Notes: a model not told the origin generated them from the sequence alone. A DNA stretch of 64,000 nt from Actinomadura litoris (GCF_009733595.1 NZ_WOFH01000013.1:124001-188000), one strand, 5' to 3'; shown: positions 26,427-34,614, counted from the first letter of the stretch. Program-made: numbers and translations.

Positions 26427-26942
26427 ATGGTTATGGGAAAACCGGCCGCCCCGAAGAGCCCGGCGGCGGGCCGGACGCGGGGCCAGGCCGCCACGGGGCC
26501 CGGACGCGTCCTGAAGACGCTGATGCTCGGCACGGACGTCGGCTTCGTCCTCTACTGGGTGATCACGGCCCTGCACGTGCTCCCAGCGGAGTCGCTGTTC
26601 AAGGACTACGAGAACGACCTCGTCGTGGCCTGGAACTGGTCGTTCCTGCCCCTCGACCTCCTGGTGAGCGCCACCGGCCTGACCGCGCTGGCACTGGCCC
26701 GCCGGGGCGTCCCGGCCTGGCGCCCGCTGACGGTCGTCTCGCTCACGCTGACGTCGGTGTCGGGCCTCCAGGCGATTTCCTACTGGACGATCCGCGCCGA
26801 CGTCAGCCTCTCCTGGTGGCTGCCCAACCTGTTCCTGCTGCTCTATCCACTGGCGCCGATCGCCGCCCTGCTGTGCGGCGGAACCCCTAGGGCTGCCGGA
26901 AGCGGATCACCGCGGACAGCGGGCGGTGGTCCGAGGAGGTGA
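26427..26942 (+). CDS. DUF5360 (YvaD-like) membrane protein
   Basis: 171 residues as read. Four hydrophobic segments; the motif DVGFVLYWVITALHVLP and the following KDYENDLVVAWNWSF identify the YvaD/DUF5360 family of unknown function. The last helix ends near residue 150; after LLCGG the codons lose the genome's bias and the frame overlaps the convergent exonuclease-like gene by 56 bp, so the true stop may have been lost. The start lies directly against the TetR palindrome, implying tight repression. Confidence 0.8.
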   Translation: MVMGKPAAPKSPAAGRTRGQAATGPGRVLKTLMLGTDVGFVLYWVITALHVLPAESLFKDYENDLVVAWNWSFLPLDLLVSATGLTALALARRGVPAWRPLTVVSLTLTSVSGLQAISYWTIRADVSLSWWLPNLFLLLYPLAPIAALLCGGTPRAAGSGSPRTAGGGPRR

Positions 26943-27789
26943 CGGCCGCGTCGGGCACGCTGGAGGAGGTGCCCGTGTCCTTGGTGATGAACAGGTAGTC
27001 GGCCTTGCGCAGGGCCTGCCCCCGCCAGTCCTGGACGGTCTTCGCCCCGGTACGGGCCGCCGCGCTCTGGTCGCACTCGGCGTAGGCGCGGTACAGCGGG
27101 TCGAGCACCGGATCCTCGGGGCCGTCGGTGAGGTCGCCCCCGACGACGACGCGGGCACCCGAACCGGCGACCGACACCAGCGCGTGCGCCTGCTTCCGCC
27201 GCCACGCGCCGTCCGGGTCCTCTGCCTTCGTGCTGAACTGCGTGCCGCAGACCCGGGTGTTCCAGGACGGGACGTCGCCGCAGACCGCCGACCGTCCGGC
27301 ATAGGAGGGCGAGGGCAGCCGGGACGCGCGGACGCCGCCCATCTGCGCCTCGACGCCCACCGCGACACCGGGCCGCCCCTGGCCGCCCGCGCAGGCGGGC
27401 CCCCCGGCGAACGGCGCGAACGCCCAGGTCCACTTGGCGAACCGCCCGGTCCGCTTGAGGGTCTTGACCTGCCCGGAGCAGACGTCCTGGAGGAACACGG
27501 CGTTCGTCTTGACCGTCCGGCCGCCGACCTCGGTGGCGTTCATCCGGGTGGTGATCCGCCGCGTCAGCTCCTCCGGCCGCCCGCCGAGCGGGCAGCCGGG
27601 ACGCGGCACCCCGCACACGTTCCAGGTCATCGCGCTGATCGTCACCGCGGGGGTCTCGCGCGCCCCGTCGGCGTGCGCGGGCCCGCCGCCCGGCAGGCCG
27701 TCGATGGCGGCGCCGGCACCCGCGGCGGCGACCACGGCGGCGGCTCCGCAGACCGAGAGGAGGGGAATCAGGGCGCGGGGGGATCGCAC
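26887..27789 (-). CDS. Exported endonuclease/exonuclease/phosphatase-family protein
   Basis: 300 residues. A signal peptide (about residues 1-39, ending AHA) leads into an EEP fold: MTWNVCGVP (strand with catalytic Asn), a later VVVGGDLTDGPEDPVLDP and the C-terminal SSDHRPLSAVI with the catalytic Asp-His pair. Relatives cleave nucleic acids or phospholipids and inositol phosphates. Six or so cysteines suggest disulfides in a secreted protein. The GTG at 27789 has GGAG six bases upstream. Confidence 0.85.
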   Translation of the reverse strand: MRSPRALIPLLSVCGAAAVVAAAGAGAAIDGLPGGGPAHADGARETPAVTISAMTWNVCGVPRPGCPLGGRPEELTRRITTRMNATEVGGRTVKTNAVFLQDVCSGQVKTLKRTGRFAKWTWAFAPFAGGPACAGGQGRPGVAVGVEAQMGGVRASRLPSPSYAGRSAVCGDVPSWNTRVCGTQFSTKAEDPDGAWRRKQAHALVSVAGSGARVVVGGDLTDGPEDPVLDPLYRAYAECDQSAAARTGAKTVQDWRGQALRKADYLFITKDTGTSSSVPDAAVTSSDHRPLSAVIRFRQP

Positions 27790-27945
27790 ACGTTCTCCAG
27801 AAATGGGGGTTTCATCGGGGATGATGTCGAAATCCCACCACATCAAGATCGCATCCGCCAGCGATTCGCCGCCCCCGGAGCGTGAGATTTCCCGGTCCGA
27901 GCCGCGCGCCCGGAGGCTCGCGTCCCGGACCGGGAGAACCGGACC

Positions 27946-29130
27946 CTAATCCAGGAGGGCGGTGACCGTCCCGGCGCCGACCGTGCGCCCGCCCTCACGG
28001 ACGGCGAAGCCGAGGCCCTCGGTCATCGCGACCGGCTTGCCCAGCTCCACGTCCATCTCGACCGAGTCGCCGGGCATCGCCATGCCGCCCTCGCCGCCGA
28101 GGTCCACGCCGCCGACGACGTCGGTCGTGCGGAAGTGGAACTGCGGGCGGTAGCCGTGGAAGAACGGCCTGCTCCGCCCGCCCTCCGCCGCCGTCAGCAC
28201 CCGGACCCGCGCGCGGAACCGGGTGTGCGGGCTGATCGCGCCCGGCACGCTGACGACCTGGCCCCGCCGGACCTGGTCGCGCCGGACGCCGCGCAGCAGC
28301 ATCGCGGTGTTGTCGCCCGCCTCCGCGTGGTCCATCGACCGGCCGAACGTCTCCAGACCCGTCGCCACCGACGTGAAGGAGTCGCCGAGGCCGACGACCT
28401 CGACGGCGTCGCCGAGCCGGACCGCGCCCCGCGCGACGACGCCGGTGACGACCGTCCCGCGCCCGGTGATCGTGAGCACGTTCTCCACCGGCATGAGGAA
28501 CGGCAGGTCCAGCACCCGCTCGGGCACCGGCACGTAGGCGTCGACCGCGTCGAGCAGGTCGATGATCCGGGACGTCCAGTACGGGTCGCCCTCCAGCGCC
28601 CGCAGCCCCGACACCCGCACGACCGGTACCTCCTCGCCTGGGAAGCCGTACTCCGACAGCAGCTCGCGCACCTCCAGCTCGACGAGGTCGAGCAGCTCGG
28701 CGTCCTCGACCATGTCGGACTTGTTCAGCGCCACGACCACGTGCCGGACACCGACCTGCTGCGCGAGCACGACGTGCTCCCGCGTCTGCGGCATGGCCCC
28801 GTCCTGCGCGGACACGACCAGGATCGCCCCGTCCACCTGGGCCGCCCCGGTGATCATGTTCTTCACGAAGTCGGCGTGCCCGGGCATGTCGATGTGGGCG
28901 TAGTGCCTGGTCGCGGTCGCGTACTCGACGTGCGCGACGTTGATCGTGATGCCGCGGTCGCGCTCCTCCGGCGCCCGGTCGATTCCCTCGAACGGGACGG
29001 CGGCGGCGAGCCCGCGTCCGGCGAGCACCTTCGTGATCGCCGCGGTCAGCGTGGTCTTGCCGTGGTCGACGTGCCCCATCGTGCCGATGTTCAGATGCGG
29101 CTTGGCGCGCTCGTAAGCCTGCTTGGCCAT
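27946..29130 (-). CDS. tuf: Elongation factor Tu paralogue (tuf3-like, orphan)
   Basis: 394 residues, complete. GTPase motifs are all present: GHVDHGKT, RGITIN, DMPGHAD (the usual EF-Tu has DCPGHAD) and NKSD. Domains II and III follow, with GRGTVVTG and GYRPQFHFRTTDV. The sequence resembles the divergent Tuf3 proteins of streptomycetes more than the main EF-Tu, including the Met of DMPGHAD and an alanine-rich loop after the P-loop. It is not next to fusA or ribosomal genes, so it is an extra copy. Roles could be stress-time translation or antibiotic tolerance; neither is shown. Confidence 0.93.
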   Translation of the reverse strand: MAKQAYERAKPHLNIGTMGHVDHGKTTLTAAITKVLAGRGLAAAVPFEGIDRAPEERDRGITINVAHVEYATATRHYAHIDMPGHADFVKNMITGAAQVDGAILVVSAQDGAMPQTREHVVLAQQVGVRHVVVALNKSDMVEDAELLDLVELEVRELLSEYGFPGEEVPVVRVSGLRALEGDPYWTSRIIDLLDAVDAYVPVPERVLDLPFLMPVENVLTITGRGTVVTGVVARGAVRLGDAVEVVGLGDSFTSVATGLETFGRSMDHAEAGDNTAMLLRGVRRDQVRRGQVVSVPGAISPHTRFRARVRVLTAAEGGRSRPFFHGYRPQFHFRTTDVVGGVDLGGEGGMAMPGDSVEMDVELGKPVAMTEGLGFAVREGGRTVGAGTVTALLD

Positions 29131-29566
29131 GATCCTCGTCCTCACCCTGTGTTGCGTGGAAGTGAGAACCGCGCGGGCCCCTGAAGGGCTCGCACATGTC
29201 CAGGCCACCCCCCTCCGCTGGTTCTCCGGAGGTGGGACGGAGAGGGGTCAGCTTCGCGCGCCGCCTGCGACGGCCGCGTTCGCCGCGGCTGCCGGGAAGG
29301 CAGCCGGCACCGCGCTCAGCGGGCAGAGGCCCGCGAGCGTCAGGGTGCCGGCCGCGAAGTACATGCCGCGCACATTACGAGCCGCCCGTTCGGCTGTCGA
29401 CAGGTTTTTCCGGGCGGCGATCCCCGAGGTCGCCGCCGGGCGGCCCTGATCGCCATCACCTTCGAAGTGACTGAAGTGGGACCTGGGAGGCCAGGAGGGA
29501 CAGGCTCATCCGGGCGACTACTTACTGTTAGCTTGAAGACACGTTACGCAACGAACCGGAGGGTCA
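29131..29566. other. Divergent promoter region of tuf paralogue and lipase-like gene
   Basis: 436 bp without a convincing gene. A minus-strand frame at 29364-29248 would encode a 38-residue signal-peptide-like sequence, but it has no ribosome site. AT-rich DNA near 29518-29560 (CTTACTGTTAGCTTGAAG) is the probable promoter of the lipase-like gene, which has GGAGGG before its ATG. Confidence 0.5.
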
Positions 29567-30763
29567 ATGTCCGCGTGGAACGCCGTCGCAAAGCTCGACC
29601 CGTTCAAGACCCGGATCGACGAGGAGGTGTCGTCCCCGCCGCCGCCGGACCAGGAATGGCGGTTCGCGGACGAGGGCGGAACGGCCTGGGTCTTCCACGC
29701 CGAGGGCAGGCAGCACCTGGCCAGGCCCGTCATCCTGTCGGACGGCTTCCACGGCGGCCCGACCGTTCTGAACGACGCGATCCACAATCTGGAGTTCGCG
29801 GGTTATCCGTTCCTCTCCGAACTGCGGCGGGAGGGCTATGACCTGATCATCCTCGGTTACCAGGACTGCGCCGCGTCGATTCTCGACAACGCCAGGGCGG
29901 CCACGGCCTGCGTCAAGAAGGCGATCGCCGAGCGGCGAGGAGAGGCGAAACTCGCCGTCGGCGGATTCAGCATGGGCGGGATCATCACCCGGTACGCGCT
30001 CGCCGCGATGGAGCACGCCGAGGACGACCACCAGACCGGCACCTACGTCAGCTACGACAGCCCGCACCACGGCGCGTGGCTCCCGGTCGCGGTGCAGGCG
30101 TTCGCGCACTGGGTGGCCGAGAAGTTCGAGGGCGCCGACGGCTTCTCCAAGCTGGTCGACAGCCCGGCCGCACGGCAGTTGCTGGAGTACCACATCGCCG
30201 CGTTCGGCGAGGTCCCGCGCGTCGATCCGCTGCGCCGGGAGTTCCTCGCCAAGCTCACCGAGGTCGGCTCGTGGCCCAAGGGCCCGCGGAAGATCGGCGT
30301 GGCGAACGGGACCGGCGACGGCATGCCCAACGGCGTGCCGCCGGGCGAGAAGGCGCTGATCACCTCCCCGCCGGACCTCATCACGCTCTACACGCAGGAA
30401 TCCGGCGCGGGAAGGCTCGTCGCCAACGTGTTCGGCGAGGAGCAGAGGACCGACGACCTGCCGATGGCCGACGGCGCGCCCGGCGGCCTCCTGGACTTCT
30501 TCCGGCAGCTCGCCCAGGCCGTCAATGACATCAACCTGGGCATCTCGGCGGAGGCCGTTTATCCGTGGACCTCCTTCGTCCCCTCCATCAGCGCGATGGC
30601 GGCGAAGACCGACAAGCCGTGGGACAACGAGAACCTCTACGGCGAACTCGCCAACCTCGCCAGCGAGTTCGACGACTTCAAGTTCGCCGATATCGACGAG
30701 CGCCACACCGATGTGACCGAGGACCTCTGCACCTGGATCATCAAGGAACTCGGCGAGGCATGA
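29567..30763 (+). CDS. Alpha/beta-hydrolase, lipase/esterase-like
   Basis: 398 residues. After about 55 residues, VILSDGFHGGPT begins the hydrolase core; the nucleophile elbow is GGFSMGG near residue 142. The catalytic His is plausibly in DERHTDV near the C-terminus. YDSPHHG is a lipase-like strand. No signal peptide, so the protein is cytoplasmic. The protein is long for a simple esterase and I cannot name a substrate. Strong ribosome site GGAGGG. Confidence 0.78.
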   Translation: MSAWNAVAKLDPFKTRIDEEVSSPPPPDQEWRFADEGGTAWVFHAEGRQHLARPVILSDGFHGGPTVLNDAIHNLEFAGYPFLSELRREGYDLIILGYQDCAASILDNARAATACVKKAIAERRGEAKLAVGGFSMGGIITRYALAAMEHAEDDHQTGTYVSYDSPHHGAWLPVAVQAFAHWVAEKFEGADGFSKLVDSPAARQLLEYHIAAFGEVPRVDPLRREFLAKLTEVGSWPKGPRKIGVANGTGDGMPNGVPPGEKALITSPPDLITLYTQESGAGRLVANVFGEEQRTDDLPMADGAPGGLLDFFRQLAQAVNDINLGISAEAVYPWTSFVPSISAMAAKTDKPWDNENLYGELANLASEFDDFKFADIDERHTDVTEDLCTWIIKELGEA

Positions 30764-30771
30764 CGACCGGC

Positions 30772-30812
30772 GGGGCGGCCGACGGGGGCCGATCCCCCCG
30801 GCGGCCGCGCCC
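30772..30812 (+). terminator. GC-rich hairpin between convergent genes
   Basis: GGGGCGGCCG then GGGGG pairs across a short loop (CCGAT) with CCCCC, then CGGCGGCCGCGCCCC, with a small mismatch. It lies just after the lipase-like gene and before the hxlR stop. Confidence 0.5.
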
Positions 30813-30830
30813 CCCGCAAAACCGGCCCGG

Positions 30831-31169
30831 TCATATTCGGCGGTGCGCCGTGATCTCTTTCGCGTTGGCGCGGATCCATCGCAGCAGCGGGTCCAGCGCC
30901 GCCGCCGCGCCGCGGCCGAGCGGGGTCACCGAGTACGTCACCGGTGGCGGCTGCCCCGCGCCGACCTCGCGGTGCACCAGGCCGTCCTGCTGGAGTGCGC
31001 GCAGGGTGGCCGCGAGGCTCTTGTCGCTGATGCCCTCGACCACCGCGCGCAGCTCGTGGTAGCGACGCGGTTGGGCGAGCAGCGCCGTGAGGACCAGGAT
31101 CGTCCAGCGGCCGGCGAGGTGGCCCAGCACCTCGCGCGCCGGGCAGTCCTTGTGGAACTCGTCACCCAT
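30831..31169 (-). CDS. HxlR family transcriptional regulator
   Basis: 112 residues, a lone winged-helix domain. CPAREVLGHLAGRWTILVL near residue 9 and YHELRAVVEGISDKSLAATL are the HxlR signature, with the conserved Cys used for redox sensing in some members. The ATG at 31169 has GAGAGG upstream. It is divergent from the SDR gene at 31297, its likely target. Confidence 0.9.
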   Translation of the reverse strand: MGDEFHKDCPAREVLGHLAGRWTILVLTALLAQPRRYHELRAVVEGISDKSLAATLRALQQDGLVHREVGAGQPPPVTYSVTPLGRGAAAALDPLLRWIRANAKEITAHRRI

Positions 31170-31262
31170 CGCACCTCTCCCGGGCCTCCGGTCTGCGCGC
31201 TCACCCCCGGGTGAGGACCACACCGCGTGGTGAGCGCCTTCCCCCGCTTCTGCGCTCTCCTT

Positions 31263-31275
31263 AGGTTAGTGACCT
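31263..31275. promoter_or_regulatory. Short inverted repeat between hxlR and SDR genes
   Basis: AGGTTAGTGACCT has 4-bp arms around a 5-bp centre, 22 bp before the SDR start codon. It is the only symmetric element in this small divergent region, so it is a candidate HxlR site. Confidence 0.35.
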
Positions 31276-31296
31276 GCTCACGACCGAGGAGGAAGC

Positions 31297-32061
31297 GTGC
31301 CATCGACCACACTCGTCACCGGTGCCGCCCGCGGCCTGGGCGCGTCCATCGCACGGCGGCTCGGGACGCGCGGGCACCACGTGATCGTCAACTACCGCTC
31401 CAGCGCCGCCGACGCGGCCGAGGTCGTGCGCGGCATCGAGGCCGCCGGCGGCAGCGCGTCGAGCGCCGGGGCCGACGTCACCGACCCGTCCGCCGTCGAC
31501 GGGCTGGTGACCGGGATCCTCGCCGCGCGCGGGCGGATCGACACGGTCGTCGTCAACGCCAACACCGCTCCGCCCCCGTTCGCCGCCCTGGCCGACCTGT
31601 CGTGGACGGCGTTCGCGGCCAAGGTCACCGGCGAGCTGGCCGGCGCCTTCCACATCACCAAGCGCGTCCTCGCGCCGATGCGGGCGCAGGGCGCGGGCCG
31701 GATCGTCTACATCGGCAGCACCGCCGCCGACTACGTCGGCGGGGGACGGCTCGCGCACGGCACGGCGAAGTCCGCGCTGGCCACCTTCGCCCGCCACGTC
31801 GCCGCCGAGACCGCGCGCGACGGCGTCAGCGTGCTCGTCGTGGCCCCCGGCGCGGTCCGCACACCGGCGACGGCCGAGATCCTGGACGGCGAGCGCGGCG
31901 CCGTCCTCGCCCGGGAGTCGGTGCTCGGCCGGGTGCTCGAACCCGAGGACGTCGCCGAGGCGGTGGCGATGGCCGCCGACCCGGCCCTGCACGCGGCCAC
32001 CGGCACGACCCTGCGGGTGGACGGCGGCTGGTCGGTCCTCGTCGGCGGCCCGTCCAGCTGA
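31297..32061 (+). CDS. SDR-family oxidoreductase with altered catalytic tyrosine
   Basis: 254 residues with the classical SDR fold. TGAARGLG binds the cofactor near residue 8, and the C-terminal TTLRVDGGWSV is typical. Two active-site features differ: the usual NNAG is NANT, and the Y-x3-K dyad reads H-x3-K (AHGTAKSAL), although the Ser (IGST) is kept. It may therefore be catalytically impaired or act differently. GTG start with AGGAGG upstream. It is likely controlled by the divergent HxlR. Confidence 0.87.
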   Translation: MPSTTLVTGAARGLGASIARRLGTRGHHVIVNYRSSAADAAEVVRGIEAAGGSASSAGADVTDPSAVDGLVTGILAARGRIDTVVVNANTAPPPFAALADLSWTAFAAKVTGELAGAFHITKRVLAPMRAQGAGRIVYIGSTAADYVGGGRLAHGTAKSALATFARHVAAETARDGVSVLVVAPGAVRTPATAEILDGERGAVLARESVLGRVLEPEDVAEAVAMAADPALHAATGTTLRVDGGWSVLVGGPSS

Positions 32062-32064
32062 GCG

Positions 32065-32120
32065 CCCCCGCCGGAACGCCCCCGCTCCCCTCACGCCTTC
32101 CATGCCATCTCCGGCGGGGG
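32065..32120. terminator. Long-loop inverted repeat at convergent gene ends
   Basis: CCCCCGCCGGA (32065-32075) pairs perfectly with TCCGGCGGGGG (32110-32120), with a 34-base loop. It follows the SDR stop and covers the last codons of the racemase-family gene. It could stop transcription from either side. Confidence 0.4.
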
Positions 32121-32807
32121 CGCGTAGGTGGTGCGGCTGGGCCGCACGCCCAGCCGCACGCAGTTCTCCAGCCACAGCAGCGCCGCGCCGGTCGGGTCGA
32201 TCACCGGCAGGTAGGCGCCGCGTGCCGCGAGCCGGTCCTGGAGCATGCGCGCGATCCGGATGAACCCCACGCAGCCGAGGACGATCACGTCGGCCTCGTC
32301 GCCGCCGGCCATCGCGCGGGCCTGCTCGTCCAGCAGATCGACCATGGCGGTCTGGTCGTCGGGGTGCAGCACCGCCGCGTCGATGACGCGGATCGAGGTG
32401 CAGCGGTCCTGGAGGCCGTGGCCGCGCACCAGCTCCCGGAAGATGGGGATCACGCCGGGCAGCACGCTCAGCACGCCGACCCGCTGCCCCAGCGACAGCG
32501 CCGTGAGCAGCGCCGGCTCGAACCCGCCGGCCACCGGAACGTCGACGACCTCGCGCGCGGCCTCGACGGCCGGGTCGCCGGCGCAGGCGATGAAGACGGC
32601 GTCGGTGCCGCGCGCGCCGGCGGCCTCGACCTGGTCCAGCAGCGCGGGCGCCGCCCGCGCCATCTCGGCCCGGGACGCCACCGACTCGGGGCCGCCGCTG
32701 ACGACGACCTCCAGCTCGGTGTCGGGCCGGGTCCAGCGGGCGCACTCCGCGTGGACCATGCCCTGGAACGGCGCGGCGTTGCCGGGCAGCACCACGGTCA
32801 GGCGCAT
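32091..32807 (-). CDS. Asp/Glu/hydantoin racemase-family protein in a CDPS operon
   Basis: 238 residues. The two-domain racemase fold shows its paired catalytic cysteines: FIACAGDP near residue 74 and VLGCVGF near residue 180. The family inverts carbon stereocentres next to carboxyl or amide groups (Asp, Glu, hydantoin). Its ATG overlaps the stop of the phytoene-synthase-like gene by one base (TGATG), so it is the last gene of the CDPS operon. A role in epimerising a cyclodipeptide alpha-carbon is a reasonable inference; hydantoin racemisation is the alternative. Confidence 0.85.
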   Translation of the reverse strand: MRLTVVLPGNAAPFQGMVHAECARWTRPDTELEVVVSGGPESVASRAEMARAAPALLDQVEAAGARGTDAVFIACAGDPAVEAAREVVDVPVAGGFEPALLTALSLGQRVGVLSVLPGVIPIFRELVRGHGLQDRCTSIRVIDAAVLHPDDQTAMVDLLDEQARAMAGGDEADVIVLGCVGFIRIARMLQDRLAARGAYLPVIDPTGAALLWLENCVRLGVRPSRTTYAPPPEMAWKA

Positions 32808-33841
32808 CAGAACTCCCCGCTCCGCTCGCTCGCCTTCCGGGGGCGCGCGGGCGCCCCCGGTTCCGGCGCGCGGACGGGCGGCGGCGCCGGGTGGAGCAGC
32901 CGGGTCGCCCGCCCCCGGACCCCCGCCGCCTTCAGGACCACGGCGGCGTGGAACGCGGCGGCGGCGCGGCGGTGCCGGGAGGGGCGCAGGACGTCGTAGC
33001 CGTCGCGGACGATCTGCTCGGTCGACGCGCGCGCCAGCGCCACGTACTGCCGGGGCAGCTCGCGCATCGAGGGGTGCACCAGGCGCCACCAGCCGGCGGC
33101 CCTGTCCAGGTACTCGCGCGCGCGCCGCACCTGGAACTCGACCAGGTCCCGCAGCGCCGGGGTCGTCCGGCCCGTCCGCACCGTCCGCTCCAGCCCTTCG
33201 CGGGTCAGCCCGAACCGGTCCAGGTCCTCCACCGGGATGTAGAGGCGGCCGTCGTGCAGGTCCTCGCGCAGATCACGCAGGTAGTCGGTCAGTTGCAGGC
33301 CGAAGCTCATCGCCTCCGCCGCCGCCGCGGCGGCCTCCTCGTCGCGCGGGTGGAACAGCAGACCGCCCCACTGCGACCCCTGCGCGCACACCCCGTGGAC
33401 GTAGCCGGCCAGCTCGGCGAACGTCTCGTACTGGGTGACGTGCAGATCGGTGCTGATGGTGTCCAGGAACAGCCGCACGCTGTCGTCCGGGATCCGCCAG
33501 GCCGCGCTGAAGTGCGCGAACGCACGGGCCAGGTGGGCGGGCCGCCCGTCCTCGCCCGGCCAGGGGTCCTCGCCCGTGCGCAGCAGGTGGAACTGGGCGA
33601 TGTAGCGCTCGTACCGGACGGTGCGCTCCGCGACCGCGACGTCGGGGTCGTCGAGCACGTCGTCGACGTAGGTGGTGAAGGCCAGGATGGCGTCCCAGTA
33701 GGGGCGGTGGCCGGGCGGCAGCAGCGCCCGCGCCGCCGGATAGGCCGCCGAGTTGCGGCTCCGCAGGAACCGCGCGCAGCCCGCGTAGGCCGCCCGGAGC
33801 CGGGGGTCGTGCAGGCCGGCGGCGTCCAGCTCGCTCTTCAT
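32807..33841 (-). CDS. Phytoene/squalene-synthase-like prenyltransferase
   Basis: 344 residues. The all-helical trans-isoprenyl fold has both acidic motifs: first DDVLDD near residue 63, second DYLRDLREDLHDGRLYIP near residue 185 (usually N-x2-RD; here D-x2-RD). Residues after ~290 form a basic, Pro-rich tail. Phytoene synthase would normally sit with crtE/crtI or hopanoid genes; none are here. Instead the ATG overlaps the CDPS stop (ATGA). In drimentine biosynthesis a phytoene-synthase-like enzyme prenylates a Trp-containing cyclodipeptide, the best model for this gene. Confidence 0.85.
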   Translation of the reverse strand: MKSELDAAGLHDPRLRAAYAGCARFLRSRNSAAYPAARALLPPGHRPYWDAILAFTTYVDDVLDDPDVAVAERTVRYERYIAQFHLLRTGEDPWPGEDGRPAHLARAFAHFSAAWRIPDDSVRLFLDTISTDLHVTQYETFAELAGYVHGVCAQGSQWGGLLFHPRDEEAAAAAAEAMSFGLQLTDYLRDLREDLHDGRLYIPVEDLDRFGLTREGLERTVRTGRTTPALRDLVEFQVRRAREYLDRAAGWWRLVHPSMRELPRQYVALARASTEQIVRDGYDVLRPSRHRRAAAAFHAAVVLKAAGVRGRATRLLHPAPPPVRAPEPGAPARPRKASERSGEF

Positions 33842-34614
33842 CGCGCTTCTCCGTTCGTGATCGCGGCCCTGCCGGAACCGGCGGCGCCCGGTGGCGAGGT
33901 GGGGTAGATCAGCGCGTAGCCCTGCCGGGGGCTGGGGCGCAGCGGCGTGCGACCGGAGAAGATCAGATCCGCCAGCAGCACCGGACGGTGGTAGAAGCAC
34001 AGCGAGGACGGCACGTCGAAGATCGCCGCCGCGTCCAGGAAGAACGGCAGTTCGGCCGCCAGGTAGTCGGTCGCCAGCTCCTGCTGCTCGGGGGTCGGCT
34101 CGGCGTGCCCGAGCCTGCCGGCCAGCACCTGGCGGCTCATCTTCAGGCACGCCGTGTGCAGCCGGTCGTCGGTGGCGAGGACCCGCCGCACCCGCTCCAG
34201 TAACCGCTGGTAGACGGGGCTCGCGGCCAGCGTCGACATCAGGTGCACCGCGTGGCCCGGCCCCGGGCCGCCGGCCGCCTTCCACGCGCGCAGCACCCGG
34301 TTGCGCAGCACGGCCGTCTCCCCGCGCGCCTTCTTGGCCGCGCGCTCGGGCACGTACCCGAGCGCCAGGTACGTGTGCACCAGCGCGCTGTCGGGCACCA
34401 CCACGTCCACGCGGGCGAAGGTGGCGCTCAGCCAGCCCAGCAGCCCGGTCAGCCGCGCCACGTTGAAGTAGCTGTTGTTCGGGCTGACGCCCATGACGAC
34501 ATGCGCCCTGCTCTCGTAGACCGCACCGCAGTTCGGGGTGAAGGGCTCGATGACGAACCCTGGTCCGGCTCCGGCGTCCGACTCGCGTGCCACAGTTTCG
34601 TCTTTGATGGCCAT
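33838..34614 (-). CDS. Cyclodipeptide synthase (CDPS)
   Basis: 258 residues from the ATG at 34614 (an ATG at 34647 would add 11). CDPSs take two aminoacyl-tRNAs and form a diketopiperazine. The catalytic set aligned by eye to AlbC is complete: Ser in GVSPNNSYF (AlbC Ser37, with Asn40), Tyr and Glu in DYLAAELPFF (Tyr178, Glu182), and YH in SSLCFYH (Tyr202, His203), placing it in the NYH subfamily. The basic helix AKKARGETAVLRNRVLRAWK should bind tRNA. First-pocket positions read V, G, M, F where AlbC has L33, G35, L119, L185, so the first amino acid may differ from AlbC's Phe. Confidence 0.93.
   Translation of the reverse strand: MAIKDETVARESDAGAGPGFVIEPFTPNCGAVYESRAHVVMGVSPNNSYFNVARLTGLLGWLSATFARVDVVVPDSALVHTYLALGYVPERAAKKARGETAVLRNRVLRAWKAAGGPGPGHAVHLMSTLAASPVYQRLLERVRRVLATDDRLHTACLKMSRQVLAGRLGHAEPTPEQQELATDYLAAELPFFLDAAAIFDVPSSLCFYHRPVLLADLIFSGRTPLRPSPRQGYALIYPTSPPGAAGSGRAAITNGEAR

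Noticed and set aside
29248..29364. 38-residue secreted peptide gene
   Set aside because: It looks like a signal peptide, but there is no ribosome site and codon support is weak over so short a length.
32807..33841. Carotenoid or hopanoid pathway gene
   Set aside because: No GGPP synthase, desaturase, cyclase or hpn gene is near, and the gene overlaps the CDPS gene on one side and the racemase-family gene on the other.
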